DNA from: Microbispora hainanensis
GTDB lineage: Bacteria; Actinomycetota; Actinomycetes; Streptosporangiales; Streptosporangiaceae
Direction of reading: 5' to 3'
Assembly (NCBI RefSeq): GCF_006874475.1
Contig: NZ_VIRM01000011.1
Location: 62,001 to 126,000 of the forward strand
Length of the DNA: 64,000 nucleotides
Made by a program: the position numbers and the translations under genes. The number at the start of each line of letters is the position of its first letter. Within the stretch, counting starts at the first letter, position 1. Positions 37,527 to 45,005 of this stretch are shown here, piece after piece. The notes below the pieces were generated by a model that was given only the letters and a program-made list of their open reading frames with translations, made no database searches and was not told where the DNA came from.

Positions 37527-38200
37527 GCCTGCTCCTTCTCGGCCACGAGCAGGTATTCGTGCGAGCGGTTGGTCAGCATCGGGCCGTCGTCGCTCACCGG
37601 CCGGTCATAGCAGTGGATCCGCTCGTCGCCGAGGGTCAGGTGGCGGCCGAGCACCCGGGCGACGTCCCAGGCCAGCGGCACGAACCTGCCGGCCAGGCGG
37701 CGGTTCTGCACGGCGAGCACCGCCCGCGCGCCGGGCCGCATGACCTTCGCCACCGCGGCGAACGCCTCGTCGATCGCGCTCAGATACTCGTCGTAGTCGC
37801 GCAGCGCGTAGAACTGGCCCTCCACCGTGGAGTCGGTGTCGAGGTTGGTGCCGAAATAGGGCAGGTCGGCCAGGACGAAGTCCACCGACTCCGGCGGCAG
37901 CGGCGGCGTGCGGGCGTCGCCGCACAGCATGGTCTGGCCGGGGTACGCCTCCAGGCGCTTGCGCGCCTGCTCCGCGCGCTCCGGCGAGACCTCGAGGCCG
38001 ATCCCCTTCCGGCCCTCGACCGCGCACGCCACCAGCGTCGTCCCCCAGCCGGCGAACGGGTCGAGCACGACGTCGCCCGGCTCGGTCATCTCCACGATCA
38101 GCGGCCTCAGCTGGCTGACCCAGCCGCACTGCCCCGCGGCCTCCGGCAGCTCGAAGGCGGGGTCCTCTCCCCGCAGCACGTGCCAACTCGATCTGCCCAT
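37523..38200 (-). CDS. DNA/amino-methyltransferase-like protein (SAM-dependent, N4/N6 type motif)
   Basis: The protein has 225 aa. The SAM-binding motif I is DVVLDPFAGWGTTLVACAVE, with the next acidic residue in GIGLEVSPERAEQA. The catalytic motif IV is DLPYFG, a form of the (D/N)-P-P-Y motif of enzymes that methylate exocyclic or free amino groups in DNA, RNA or proteins. There is no target-recognition domain and no restriction gene nearby. Length and context suggest a stand-alone N-methyltransferase that could modify the operon product, but a DNA or RNA role cannot be excluded. Start and stop overlap the flanking genes (TGATG and ATGA). Confidence 0.78.
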   Translation of the reverse strand: MGRSSWHVLRGEDPAFELPEAAGQCGWVSQLRPLIVEMTEPGDVVLDPFAGWGTTLVACAVEGRKGIGLEVSPERAEQARKRLEAYPGQTMLCGDARTPPLPPESVDFVLADLPYFGTNLDTDSTVEGQFYALRDYDEYLSAIDEAFAAVAKVMRPGARAVLAVQNRRLAGRFVPLAWDVARVLGRHLTLGDERIHCYDRPVSDDGPMLTNRSHEYLLVAEKEQA

Positions 38201-39543
38201 CACTCCACACCAGCCTTCTGTGTCGTCGTCGCTGCGCGACGGTCGTCCGTATCTGTCTTTTCGGTGTCGTCGGGGTCTTCGGGGTTCTCGGGGTCGTCGG
38301 GGACTCGCGCGTGGACGGCCCGGGCCGGCAGCCGGGGCTCCAGGCGGAGCATGGTGAGGGCCGAGCAGGAGACGCCTCCCGCGAGCAGCAGCCACATGGA
38401 GACCGGCGACAGGCTCAGCAGCGCGGTCAGCACGGCCGGGGCCAGCGTGATCGGGATGGCCCAGGAGAACTGGTAGACCGCCATATACCGCCCCCGGGTC
38501 TCCTCGGGGGCGGCGCTCGACACGAGCGCCGACAGCGGCGCGCCGTGCAGCATCTCCCCCAGCGTGAACAGCGCCGTCGCGGCGAACACCCCGGCCAGCG
38601 CGACCGGCCGGACGGGGACCCCGGCCAGCAGGGCGAACGCCGCGAACGAGGCCCCGAACGTGGCGGCGCCCGCCGCGACCGTGCGGGTGCGCCGATAGCG
38701 GATCAGCCGCCGCGTCACCGGGATCTGCAGCAGCGCGATGCCGACGGTGTTGACCGCGTACAGCACGCCGACCAGCGACGCGGGGACGTCCAGCTCCTGG
38801 GTGACGTAGACGGGCAGCGCCACCGACAGCACCATGTAGCCGAAGGCGGTCGGCACGTTCTGCAGGGTCAGGGCGAGGAACGTCCGGTCGCGCAGGACGA
38901 GCCGGTATCCCCCGCTCCCCCGCGCCGCCACCGGAGCCGGTGTGCCGGCCGCACCGGCCCGCGCGGCCGTACGATCCTGCCCGCCGGGGACGGGGATCGT
39001 ACGGAGGATCAGCGCGGCGCCTGCGAACGCGGCGGCGCTGACGAGCACGATCACCCGGTAGGCGGCGTCGCTGCCCAGGCCGAGCGCGGCGCCCGCGATG
39101 AGACCGCCCGCGCCGAGGCCCGCGTTGCGCAGGCTGCGCTGCGCGGCGAGGAGCCTGTCTCGGTCCGCGCCCCGCGCGATCGCGGCGACGAACGACTGGA
39201 TCGACGGCGGGTAGGAGCCGTCGCCGAGCGCCACCAGCGCCACCGCGAGGAACATCGTCAGCGGCGAGTCCACCAGCGGGTAGGCGGCGAACCCCACGGC
39301 GCGCACCAGATAACCGCCCACGACGACGGCCCGCGCGCCGAAGCGGTCGACGAGCACGCCCGCGATCGGGTTGGCGACCAGGCTGAACAGCGCCGCCGCG
39401 GTCATGATGACGCCGACCCGCTCGATCGGCAGCCCGGTGACGTGGTGGAAGAACAGCAGCGACAGGGGCAGGTACATGCCGCTGCCGGTGGAGTCGACCA
39501 CCATGCCGGCCATGTAGCGCACCTGCGTCGACGGGCGGATCAC
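38200..39543 (-). CDS. MFS transporter, probable product exporter
   Basis: The protein has 447 aa with 12 predicted transmembrane helices in two halves. The loop between helices 2 and 3 reads GVLVDRFGARAVVVGGYL, the family signature. The C-terminus is a long charged tail (PDDPENPEDPDDTEKTDTDD) with no transport role visible. It is translated from a GTG that overlaps the ATP-grasp stop by four bases. In this operon the likely job is export of, or self-resistance to, the product. A major facilitator rather than an ABC pump is usual for small peptide antibiotics such as bacilysin. Confidence 0.9.
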   Translation of the reverse strand: MIRPSTQVRYMAGMVVDSTGSGMYLPLSLLFFHHVTGLPIERVGVIMTAAALFSLVANPIAGVLVDRFGARAVVVGGYLVRAVGFAAYPLVDSPLTMFLAVALVALGDGSYPPSIQSFVAAIARGADRDRLLAAQRSLRNAGLGAGGLIAGAALGLGSDAAYRVIVLVSAAAFAGAALILRTIPVPGGQDRTAARAGAAGTPAPVAARGSGGYRLVLRDRTFLALTLQNVPTAFGYMVLSVALPVYVTQELDVPASLVGVLYAVNTVGIALLQIPVTRRLIRYRRTRTVAAGAATFGASFAAFALLAGVPVRPVALAGVFAATALFTLGEMLHGAPLSALVSSAAPEETRGRYMAVYQFSWAIPITLAPAVLTALLSLSPVSMWLLLAGGVSCSALTMLRLEPRLPARAVHARVPDDPENPEDPDDTEKTDTDDRRAATTTQKAGVE

Positions 39544-40814
39544 GACGACACCGCCCCGATCCGCACCTGCTCCTCCAGCCGCGCGCCGAGCGAGCGGAGC
39601 CTGCGCTCGCACTCCGCCCGCGTGGGGGCCGAGGCGATGGCCACGGTCAGGAAGTCGGCCGAGCCCGAGGCGGGCGGCACCACCTGGCCCGGCCGCGCGT
39701 AGAGCCAGAAGTGCTCCACCCAGGGCTCCTGCGGGACGTCGGGCAGCGCGTGGATGAGCCCGGGCCGCTTCATCATCAGCACCTGACCGGCCATCCGCGC
39801 CGGCTCCGGCCGGCGCCCCGGCCGTACGGCCCGCTCCACGTCGGGCAGCGGAAGGCCGAGCTGGGCCCGGATGGAGCACTCGGCGAGGTTGACCCCGAAC
39901 AGGGTGTGGAAGACCTCGCGGATCTTCCCGCCGCCGGACCGGCAGGCGATCTCGCACAGCACCAGCCGGTCGTCGGGCGTGTGGAAGATCTCCGCGTGGA
40001 AGGCGTGGTCGCGCAGCCGGCCGCCGGGCCGCCGCAGCGCCGCCAGCGTCCGCCCGGTCAGCTCCAGCAGGCGGCCGGTGAGCGGGTCGCCGGGGTCGAG
40101 CGCCAGGTCGACGCGGGAGCCCGGGTCGCTGCCGAACGACGCCAGCTCGTACTGGTACTGCGAGGGCCAGGCCAGCACGACCTCGCCGTCCACCACCAGC
40201 CCGTCGACGTGGCACATGCGGCCGGGCACGTACGCCTCCAGCAGCAGGTCGTCGCGCTGCCCGTCCCGTCGCGGGCCGTACGCCTCGGTGAGGAAGGCCG
40301 TCAGCGCGTTGCGGTCGCGCAGGACGCGCAGGCCGATGGAGTTGAAACCGGCCCTGTTCTTGACCACGAGGGGGAATCCGTGGACACCGGCGAAAGCCGG
40401 CGCGTCGGCGGCGGTCCGCGGCACCGTGTGGGGCGCGACCTCCACGCCCGCCCGCGCCGCGTGCTCCTTCATCAGGGCCTTGTCGCGGAACGGCAGCACG
40501 TCGGCGGCCCGCGCGCCGGGCAGCCCGAGCTCCTCGCGCAGGGCGGCCACGCGCAGCACGTCGGCCTCGTGCTCCCCGATCAGGTGCGTGGCGCCATACT
40601 CGGCGACGAGCCGCGCGACCCGCCCGGCCACCTCGTCGTCGTGGTCGAAGAGCTCCAGGTGCGTGTAGCCGAGGTTCCCCTCGGGGATCCGCTCGCCGAA
40701 CGGCTCGAACCTGTCGCGGGCGGCGAGGATGACCACCGGGCCCTCGTGATCGCGCAGCCAGCGGTCGTACGGGAACGGCTCCAGCGGGTTGCGGTGCACG
40801 ATGACGACACTCAT
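39540..40814 (-). CDS. ATP-grasp carboxylate-amine ligase (stand-alone)
   Basis: The protein has 424 aa. The N-terminal pre-ATP-grasp domain (about 1-115) reads VVIVHRNPLEPFPYDRWLRD. The ATP-binding lid shows FPLVVKNRAGFNSIGLRVL and LLLEAYVPGRMCHVDGLVVD; the metal site is VLCEIACRSGGGKIREVFH. The fold joins a carboxylate to an amine through an acyl-phosphate, as in D-Ala ligase, BacD or DdaF. It is the second ligase of the operon and differs clearly from the fused one, which suggests two bond-forming steps or two different substrates. The ATG at 40814 has GAGGGAG in front. The gap to the upstream fusion gene is 53 bp. Confidence 0.9.
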   Translation of the reverse strand: MSVVIVHRNPLEPFPYDRWLRDHEGPVVILAARDRFEPFGERIPEGNLGYTHLELFDHDDEVAGRVARLVAEYGATHLIGEHEADVLRVAALREELGLPGARAADVLPFRDKALMKEHAARAGVEVAPHTVPRTAADAPAFAGVHGFPLVVKNRAGFNSIGLRVLRDRNALTAFLTEAYGPRRDGQRDDLLLEAYVPGRMCHVDGLVVDGEVVLAWPSQYQYELASFGSDPGSRVDLALDPGDPLTGRLLELTGRTLAALRRPGGRLRDHAFHAEIFHTPDDRLVLCEIACRSGGGKIREVFHTLFGVNLAECSIRAQLGLPLPDVERAVRPGRRPEPARMAGQVLMMKRPGLIHALPDVPQEPWVEHFWLYARPGQVVPPASGSADFLTVAIASAPTRAECERRLRSLGARLEEQVRIGAVSS

Positions 40815-40867
40815 GTCACTCCCTCGCCCGGCGGCTCGGGGTCTGCCGGTTCGCTCGCTTCGCTCCT

Positions 40868-42838
40868 TCATGCCGGCACCTCCGCGAAGGATCGCGCCTC
40901 GGCCACATGCGCGAACCAGGTGCGCCCGTCCTCGCCCGCGATCCGGATCCGGATCGCGTCGCCGACGACCTCGGCTCCGCGGCGGATCGCCGCCTCCGTG
41001 TCGGGGCCGGTCACCGCCACCAGGCCGAGCCGGTCCCAGTTGTCGCGCAGCGCGTGCACCGTGTCGCCCGGCTTGGCCGTGACGCGCACGTCGAGCACGC
41101 CGTCCCGCGCCGCGGCGTCGGCGACGCCCTCCACCGACTCGACCCGCCCCGGCTCGCTCACCAGGGAGCGCACGCTGGCCCCCGCGTGCGCCTCCGGCCG
41201 TTCCGGCAGCTCGGGGACCAGCCGGAACGGCCAGCCCAGGGCATACTCGATCAGGTCGATGCCGTACGCCCCGCGCACGAGCTCCGGGATCATGTCGCCG
41301 GCGACGCGGCTGTGGCTCTCGATGACCACCGGGCCGTCCGGGCCGAGCCGCAGCTCGGTGTGCGTGACGCCGTCCCTGAGACCGATCAGGTCGAGGAAGC
41401 GGCACACGCTCGCGCGGATGCGCTCCCGCACCGGCTCGTCCAGCCGGGCCGGCACGGCGTGGCCGAGCTCGGCGAACCGCTCGGGGTGCACGAACTTCTC
41501 GGTGATCGCCACCACGACGTGGCGGCCCGCGAAACTGAACGCCTCGACGCTGAACTCCGGCCCCTCGACGTACTCCTCCATGAGGAAGTCCCGCAGGATG
41601 AACATGGTGGAGACCCGGTCGGTGCGGGTGCCGCGCAGGCCTTCCACCGTGGCCCACACCTGCCCGGCGTCCTCAGGTCCTCCGATGCGGAAGACGCCGA
41701 TGCTCGCGGTCGCGTCGGTCGGCTTGACGATGAACGGATAGCCGTGGGCGGCGCCGAAGGCGTCCAGGTCCTCGCGCCGCAGGAGCGGCGCGGCGGCCAC
41801 CGCGGAGGGGTCGAGCTCCGCGCCCGGAACCGATGCGAGGTGGCGGCGCATGGCAAGTTTGTCGCGGAACCTCCGGGTGACCTCATAACCGGTGCCGCCC
41901 AGGCCGAACAGGTCGTTGACCCGTCCCGCGTTCTCCAGCCCGGGCTCGGTGATCGACAGCGCGACGCGGAACCCCGGCTCCCGCCACAGCTCCCTGGCGA
42001 CGGGCTCGACGGCCGCCCAGTCGGTGTAGTCGAGCACGCGAAGGACGTCGGCGAGCTCCTCCTGCTCGGGGCTGACCTTGGTGGGGTGCTGGAGCAGCAG
42101 GACGGTCAGCCCCAGCTCCTTGGCCGTGCGCACGGTCTCGTCGGTGGCGCCGACTATCAGGACCGTGCTGTCCGGATTCATCGATCCGCTCCTTTCGTCG
42201 GGGGGTCGGGGCAGGTCGGCTCCGGCCGTACGGGCCGGGGCGCCGCCGCGCGGCGCGGCCACGGTCCCGGCGGGGGCGAGGACGCGCGCGCCGGCGGGCA
42301 CGTCGTCGAGGACGAGCGCCCGCGCCCCGATGACGGCGTCGTCCCCCACGCGCACCGGGCCGAGAACGGTCGCGCCGGCGCCCAGCACCACGCGGGCTCC
42401 GATCACCGGGTGCCGTCGTTCCCCGTCCGCGCGGAGGTTGTCGCGCCACCAGCCGACCGCCCCGAGGGTCACCTGGTGATAGATGGTCACGTCGTCGCCC
42501 ACGACGGCGGTCTCCCCGATCACCACGGCCGCGCCGTGGTCGACGAAGACCCTGCGCCCCAGCTTCGCGCCCGGGTGGATCTCCACTCCGGTGACGTGGC
42601 GTGCGAGGAGCATCAGCAGCCGGGCCGGCAGTCGCCTGCCGCGCCGGTGCAGCAGGTGGGCGACCCGGTGCAGCCACAGCGCCGGGAGCACCGGGTGCAG
42701 CAACGCCTCCTTCCGGTCGCGTACGGACGGGTCCCGTTCGACGATCGTCCGCAGGTCCTCGGCCAGGAGACGCGGCAGCCTCTCCGGCCGTTCGCTTCCC
42801 GGGGGCGGCGGAGAAGACCTGAAATCGGCACGCGGCAT
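40868..42838 (-). CDS. Serine O-acetyltransferase - ATP-grasp ligase fusion
   Basis: One uninterrupted frame of 656 aa joins two enzymes. Residues about 1-185 are a short CysE-type serine acetyltransferase with left-handed helix repeats: FVDHGAAVVIGETAVVGDDV and YHQVTLGAVGWW. It makes O-acetylserine from serine and acetyl-CoA. A 30-residue linker follows. From residue 220 on, an ATP-grasp ligase begins MNPDSTVLIVGATDETV, with YPFIVKPTDATASIGVFRI, MEEYVEGPEFSVEAFSF and VIESHSRVAGDMIPELV. The ATG start at 42838 has GAGGAGG six bases ahead. The CysE part has no stop codon of its own. An internal ATG at 42181 has a strong site (AAAGGAG), so the ligase may also be made alone. It is the first gene of the operon. 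I know of no described fusion of these two. Confidence 0.82.
   Translation of the reverse strand: MPRADFRSSPPPPGSERPERLPRLLAEDLRTIVERDPSVRDRKEALLHPVLPALWLHRVAHLLHRRGRRLPARLLMLLARHVTGVEIHPGAKLGRRVFVDHGAAVVIGETAVVGDDVTIYHQVTLGAVGWWRDNLRADGERRHPVIGARVVLGAGATVLGPVRVGDDAVIGARALVLDDVPAGARVLAPAGTVAAPRGGAPARTAGADLPRPPDERSGSMNPDSTVLIVGATDETVRTAKELGLTVLLLQHPTKVSPEQEELADVLRVLDYTDWAAVEPVARELWREPGFRVALSITEPGLENAGRVNDLFGLGGTGYEVTRRFRDKLAMRRHLASVPGAELDPSAVAAAPLLRREDLDAFGAAHGYPFIVKPTDATASIGVFRIGGPEDAGQVWATVEGLRGTRTDRVSTMFILRDFLMEEYVEGPEFSVEAFSFAGRHVVVAITEKFVHPERFAELGHAVPARLDEPVRERIRASVCRFLDLIGLRDGVTHTELRLGPDGPVVIESHSRVAGDMIPELVRGAYGIDLIEYALGWPFRLVPELPERPEAHAGASVRSLVSEPGRVESVEGVADAAARDGVLDVRVTAKPGDTVHALRDNWDRLGLVAVTGPDTEAAIRRGAEVVGDAIRIRIAGEDGRTWFAHVAEARSFAEVPA
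42178..42200 (-). promoter_or_regulatory. Internal ribosome site and start codon of the ligase domain
   Basis: AAAGGAG stands seven bases before an in-frame ATG (42181) exactly where the ATP-grasp domain begins. It may allow a 437-aa ligase to be made in addition to the 656-aa fusion. It may also be a relic of two genes that were separate before the stop codon was lost. Confidence 0.55.
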
Positions 42839-43304
42839 CTTCGCCTCCTCACATTCAGCTCGGCGAATGAACCATGAATGAAACCCGGATTCATGGAATG
42901 GCAGACCGCCACTGGCGTGGAGATCCTCCACGGCCATCTCCGGGAGAGTGAATTACGGACCCTTTTTCCTCGGTTATTGGGTAAGCGTGCTTGCCCTGGA
43001 ACCACCAGGTCAACCCCTACCCGACCGGCCGTCGACCGGTAACCGGCGGGCCGATGACCCCGACTGGACAGGCGTCGTACCGAATTATGCGAGCCCAAGG
43101 CGGCGTTTTCCCGGAGTCGGCGGGGTCGGAAAACGCCTACGCGCCGGCCCGAAACGGGCCGGCGCGGCAAAAAAAGAAAAAGCCCCACCCCCGGCCCCCC
43201 AGACGGCGCAGGGCGCCCGCAACGGCCGCGCGGAGCCGTCGGCGAACGGCTCGGCAGCGGGCGCGGGCGGCTGATGGCCCAGCCGCGGATACAGGGACGG
43301 GTCA
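42839..43304. other. Upstream region of the biosynthetic operon, with hairpin and A-tract
   Basis: No convincing gene. The part next to the fusion gene (42845-43000) is less G+C-rich and should hold the operon promoter. A perfect 11-bp hairpin with AAA loop lies at 43141-43165, followed on the plus strand by two A-runs at about 43169-43181. Seen from the minus strand the T-run precedes the hairpin, so it is not a normal terminator. Confidence 0.45.
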
Positions 43305-43444
43305 GGCCGGGGTGGGGGGTGGCCGGCGGCTCAGGCGTGGGTGCGGATGGCGAACGGGGTGCGGGCGGGCGTGATGGCGGCGCGGTGCCGGGCGAGGGCC
43401 TCGTCGAAGCGGGTCCAGACGAGGGCGGCCAGGTCGTCTTCCAC
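43305..43444. repeat. Direct repeat copy A (140 bp) flanking the toxin-antitoxin module
   Basis: This segment equals 44248-44387 except for two bases. The offset is exactly 943 bp. It contains the last codons and the stop of the sirohydrochlorin chelatase-like gene, here cut off from the rest of that gene. The pair of repeats encloses the toxin and antitoxin genes. Confidence 0.9.
43331..43444 (-). pseudogene. Orphan 3' end of the CbiX-like gene
   Basis: The minus strand encodes the last 38 residues of the CbiX-like protein (EDDLAALVWTRFDEAL to TPFAIRTHA, then stop). The intact gene at 44274-45005 has the same end with Asp for Glu at one position. The fragment has no own start and is the by-product of the 943-bp duplication or integration. 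Confidence 0.85.
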
Positions 43445-43524
43445 ATCCGATGCCCTCGCCGAGGCAGCACGGCAAACTAAGGGTAAACAATCAATCGCGT
43501 TCCGTAAGCAAGAAACAATTGTGC

Positions 43525-43788
43525 ATGGCACAATTCGTCTTCGTGCGTAGAATCAGGTTCACGCAGTCAGCACGGAAGCATCGCATCGGGACAGCGCGGG
43601 TCCTTGCCGTTATCCGGGGCCAGCCACCCCGGATAGTGCCGCCACCAGGGCCTGGTCTGGACGAGCAGTGGCACTGGCTCGGCTTGGATGATCGCGGACT
43701 GGAGCTCGAGGTGATCGCCGTTCTGACCGAGAAGTACCTGCTGGTGATCCACGCGATGCCGACCGCGTTCAGGAGGAACGAGCTATGA
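43525..43788 (+). CDS. Putative toxin of a type II toxin-antitoxin pair
   Basis: The protein has 87 aa. It begins AQFVFVRRIRFTQSARKHRI and ends EVIAVLTEKYLLVIHAMPTA followed by FRRNEL. Small proteins with R-x-H near the start, a W-x-G-x-DDRG-x-E-L-E centre and a VIHxMPT end are usual partners of ribbon-helix-helix antitoxins in actinobacteria; they resemble the BrnT/RelE-like fold in size and layout. The gene overlaps the antitoxin start by four bases (ATGA), the usual sign of a pair. No strong ribosome site precedes the ATG. Codon use here is less G+C-rich than in the neighbours, which suggests import. Confidence 0.6.
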   Translation: MAQFVFVRRIRFTQSARKHRIGTARVLAVIRGQPPRIVPPPGPGLDEQWHWLGLDDRGLELEVIAVLTEKYLLVIHAMPTAFRRNEL

Positions 43789-44114
43789 CCGAATACACCG
43801 GCCCCTGGCCCCCGGAGGACGTCGAGCTCGCCGTGGACGACGAGTCGGACGTCGACCTGAGCGCCGAGGAGCTCTATGACAGACGGGGGAATCGGATCGA
43901 CGAGGCCTATGTCGAGGCCGCTGTCGAGCATGTGCGCCGGACGGTCGGCCGTCCCTCGCTCACGGCACCGGGCAAGCATTCACCGCAGGTGACGTTCCGC
44001 CTGAGTCCGGAGGAGAAGGCAGCCGCCAGGGCGCTGGCCGAACGGGAGGGCAAGACGGTGTCGCAACTGGCCAGAGAGGCGTTCGCCCGGTACCTCCGCG
44101 ACCACGCGGCCTGA
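43785..44114 (+). CDS. Ribbon-helix-helix antitoxin
   Basis: The protein has 109 aa. The acidic N-terminal half (DVELAVDDESDVDLSAEELY) is likely the flexible, toxin-binding part. The C-terminal half reads SPQVTFRLSPEEKAAARALA and REGKTVSQLAREAFARYL, a typical CopG/MetJ-like ribbon-helix-helix that binds the operon promoter as a dimer. The start overlaps the toxin stop. The module lies between two 140-bp direct repeats. Confidence 0.72.
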   Translation: MTEYTGPWPPEDVELAVDDESDVDLSAEELYDRRGNRIDEAYVEAAVEHVRRTVGRPSLTAPGKHSPQVTFRLSPEEKAAARALAEREGKTVSQLAREAFARYLRDHAA

Positions 44115-44183
44115 TGGATCCAGCGTTCGGAAGGCGCAGTCACGGCGAACGGCTCAGCCGTGCGGGCGGCTGACAGCTCAGCC

Positions 44184-44280
44184 GCGGGTGCGGGTGGCCG
44201 GCGGCTCAGGCCCGGGTGGGGGGTGGCTGCGGGTGGGGGGTGGCTCGGGCCGGGGTGGGGGGTGGCCGGTGGCTCAGGCG
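44184..44280. repeat. G-rich repeats at the edge of the direct repeat
   Basis: Three to four variants of a ggtggggggtggc motif occur in close succession on the plus strand, with CGGGTG and GGCTCAGG spacers. Several GGG runs in a row could form a G-quadruplex. The array starts before repeat copy B and runs into it; copy A holds only one unit. Confidence 0.55.
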
Positions 44281-44387
44281 TGGGTGCGGATGGCGAACGG
44301 GGTGCGGGCGGGCGTGATGGCGGCGCGGTGCCGGGCGAGGGCCTCGTCGAAGCGGGTCCAGACGAGGGCGGCCAGGTCGTCGTCCAC
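44248..44387. repeat. Direct repeat copy B (140 bp), inside the CbiX-like gene 3' end
   Basis: This is the native copy: it holds the last 38 codons of the CbiX-like gene, its stop codon and 26 bp beyond. It matches copy A (43305-43444) at 138 of 140 positions by eye. Confidence 0.9.
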
Positions 44388-45005
44388 GCCGAGGGGCGGG
44401 CTGACCAGGTCCGCGCCGCTGCTCACCAGCCGGTCGTGGAAGAACCCGGGCGCGAGCAGGTAGGAGGCGACGGCGACGCGCGGGGCGAGGCCGGCTCTGG
44501 TGCGTTCCAGGGCCTCGGCGAGGGTGGGCGTCCCGGCCGACGCGAACGCGGCCGTGACGGGACGCGAGAGCCGTACGGAAAGGAGCCGGGCGGCGGCGCG
44601 GACGTCGTCGAGGGCGGCGGGGTCGGACGAGCCGGCCGCGCCCAGGATCACGGCGTCGCAGGGCCGCAGGCCGGCCGCGGCGAGGCGGCGCGCCAGCACC
44701 GAGGTCAGCAGCCGGTGCGGCCCGAGCTGCCCGGCGACGACCGCGTCGGGCCGGCTGCGGGCGACGACGGCCGGCAGGTCGATGTGCGCGTGGTATCCCC
44801 CGGCGAGCAGCATGGGGACCACCACGACGGGCCCGGCCACCCCCGACAGCACGTCGGACAGCAGCGGCGCGCTGATCTCCAGGAACCCCAGCTCGACCGG
44901 GGCGCCGGGCCTGGCGCGGCGCACGCGGGCCGCCAGAGAGTCCATGACCGACTCCCAGTGGCCGCTGCGTGCCCCGTGCGCCGCCATCACCAGGGTCGGG
45001 GTCAT
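44274..45005 (-). CDS. Sirohydrochlorin chelatase, CbiX/SirB type
   Basis: The protein has 243 aa of the type II chelatase family. The start MTPTLVMAAHGARSGHWESV carries the first metal-binding His, and the second is in LLAGGYHAHIDLPAVVARS. In this operon the likely task is inserting iron into sirohydrochlorin to make sirohaem for NirB. Length fits a two-half CbiX-like protein. Its ATG overlaps the hemD stop (ATGA). The last 38 codons exist in a second copy 943 bp away, so the gene end is the edge of an inserted module; the coding sequence itself is intact. Confidence 0.87.
   Translation of the reverse strand: MTPTLVMAAHGARSGHWESVMDSLAARVRRARPGAPVELGFLEISAPLLSDVLSGVAGPVVVVPMLLAGGYHAHIDLPAVVARSRPDAVVAGQLGPHRLLTSVLARRLAAAGLRPCDAVILGAAGSSDPAALDDVRAAARLLSVRLSRPVTAAFASAGTPTLAEALERTRAGLAPRVAVASYLLAPGFFHDRLVSSGADLVSPPLGVDDDLAALVWTRFDEALARHRAAITPARTPFAIRTHA

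Noticed and set aside
38200-40215. Single long frame joining MFS to sequence upstream
   Set aside because: The upstream part is a shadow of the ATP-grasp gene; the GTG at 39543 overlapping the ligase stop is the proper start.
43141-43181. Terminator for the biosynthetic operon
   Set aside because: The hairpin lies upstream of the operon and its T-run is on the wrong side for minus-strand transcription; on the plus strand it is followed by A, not T.
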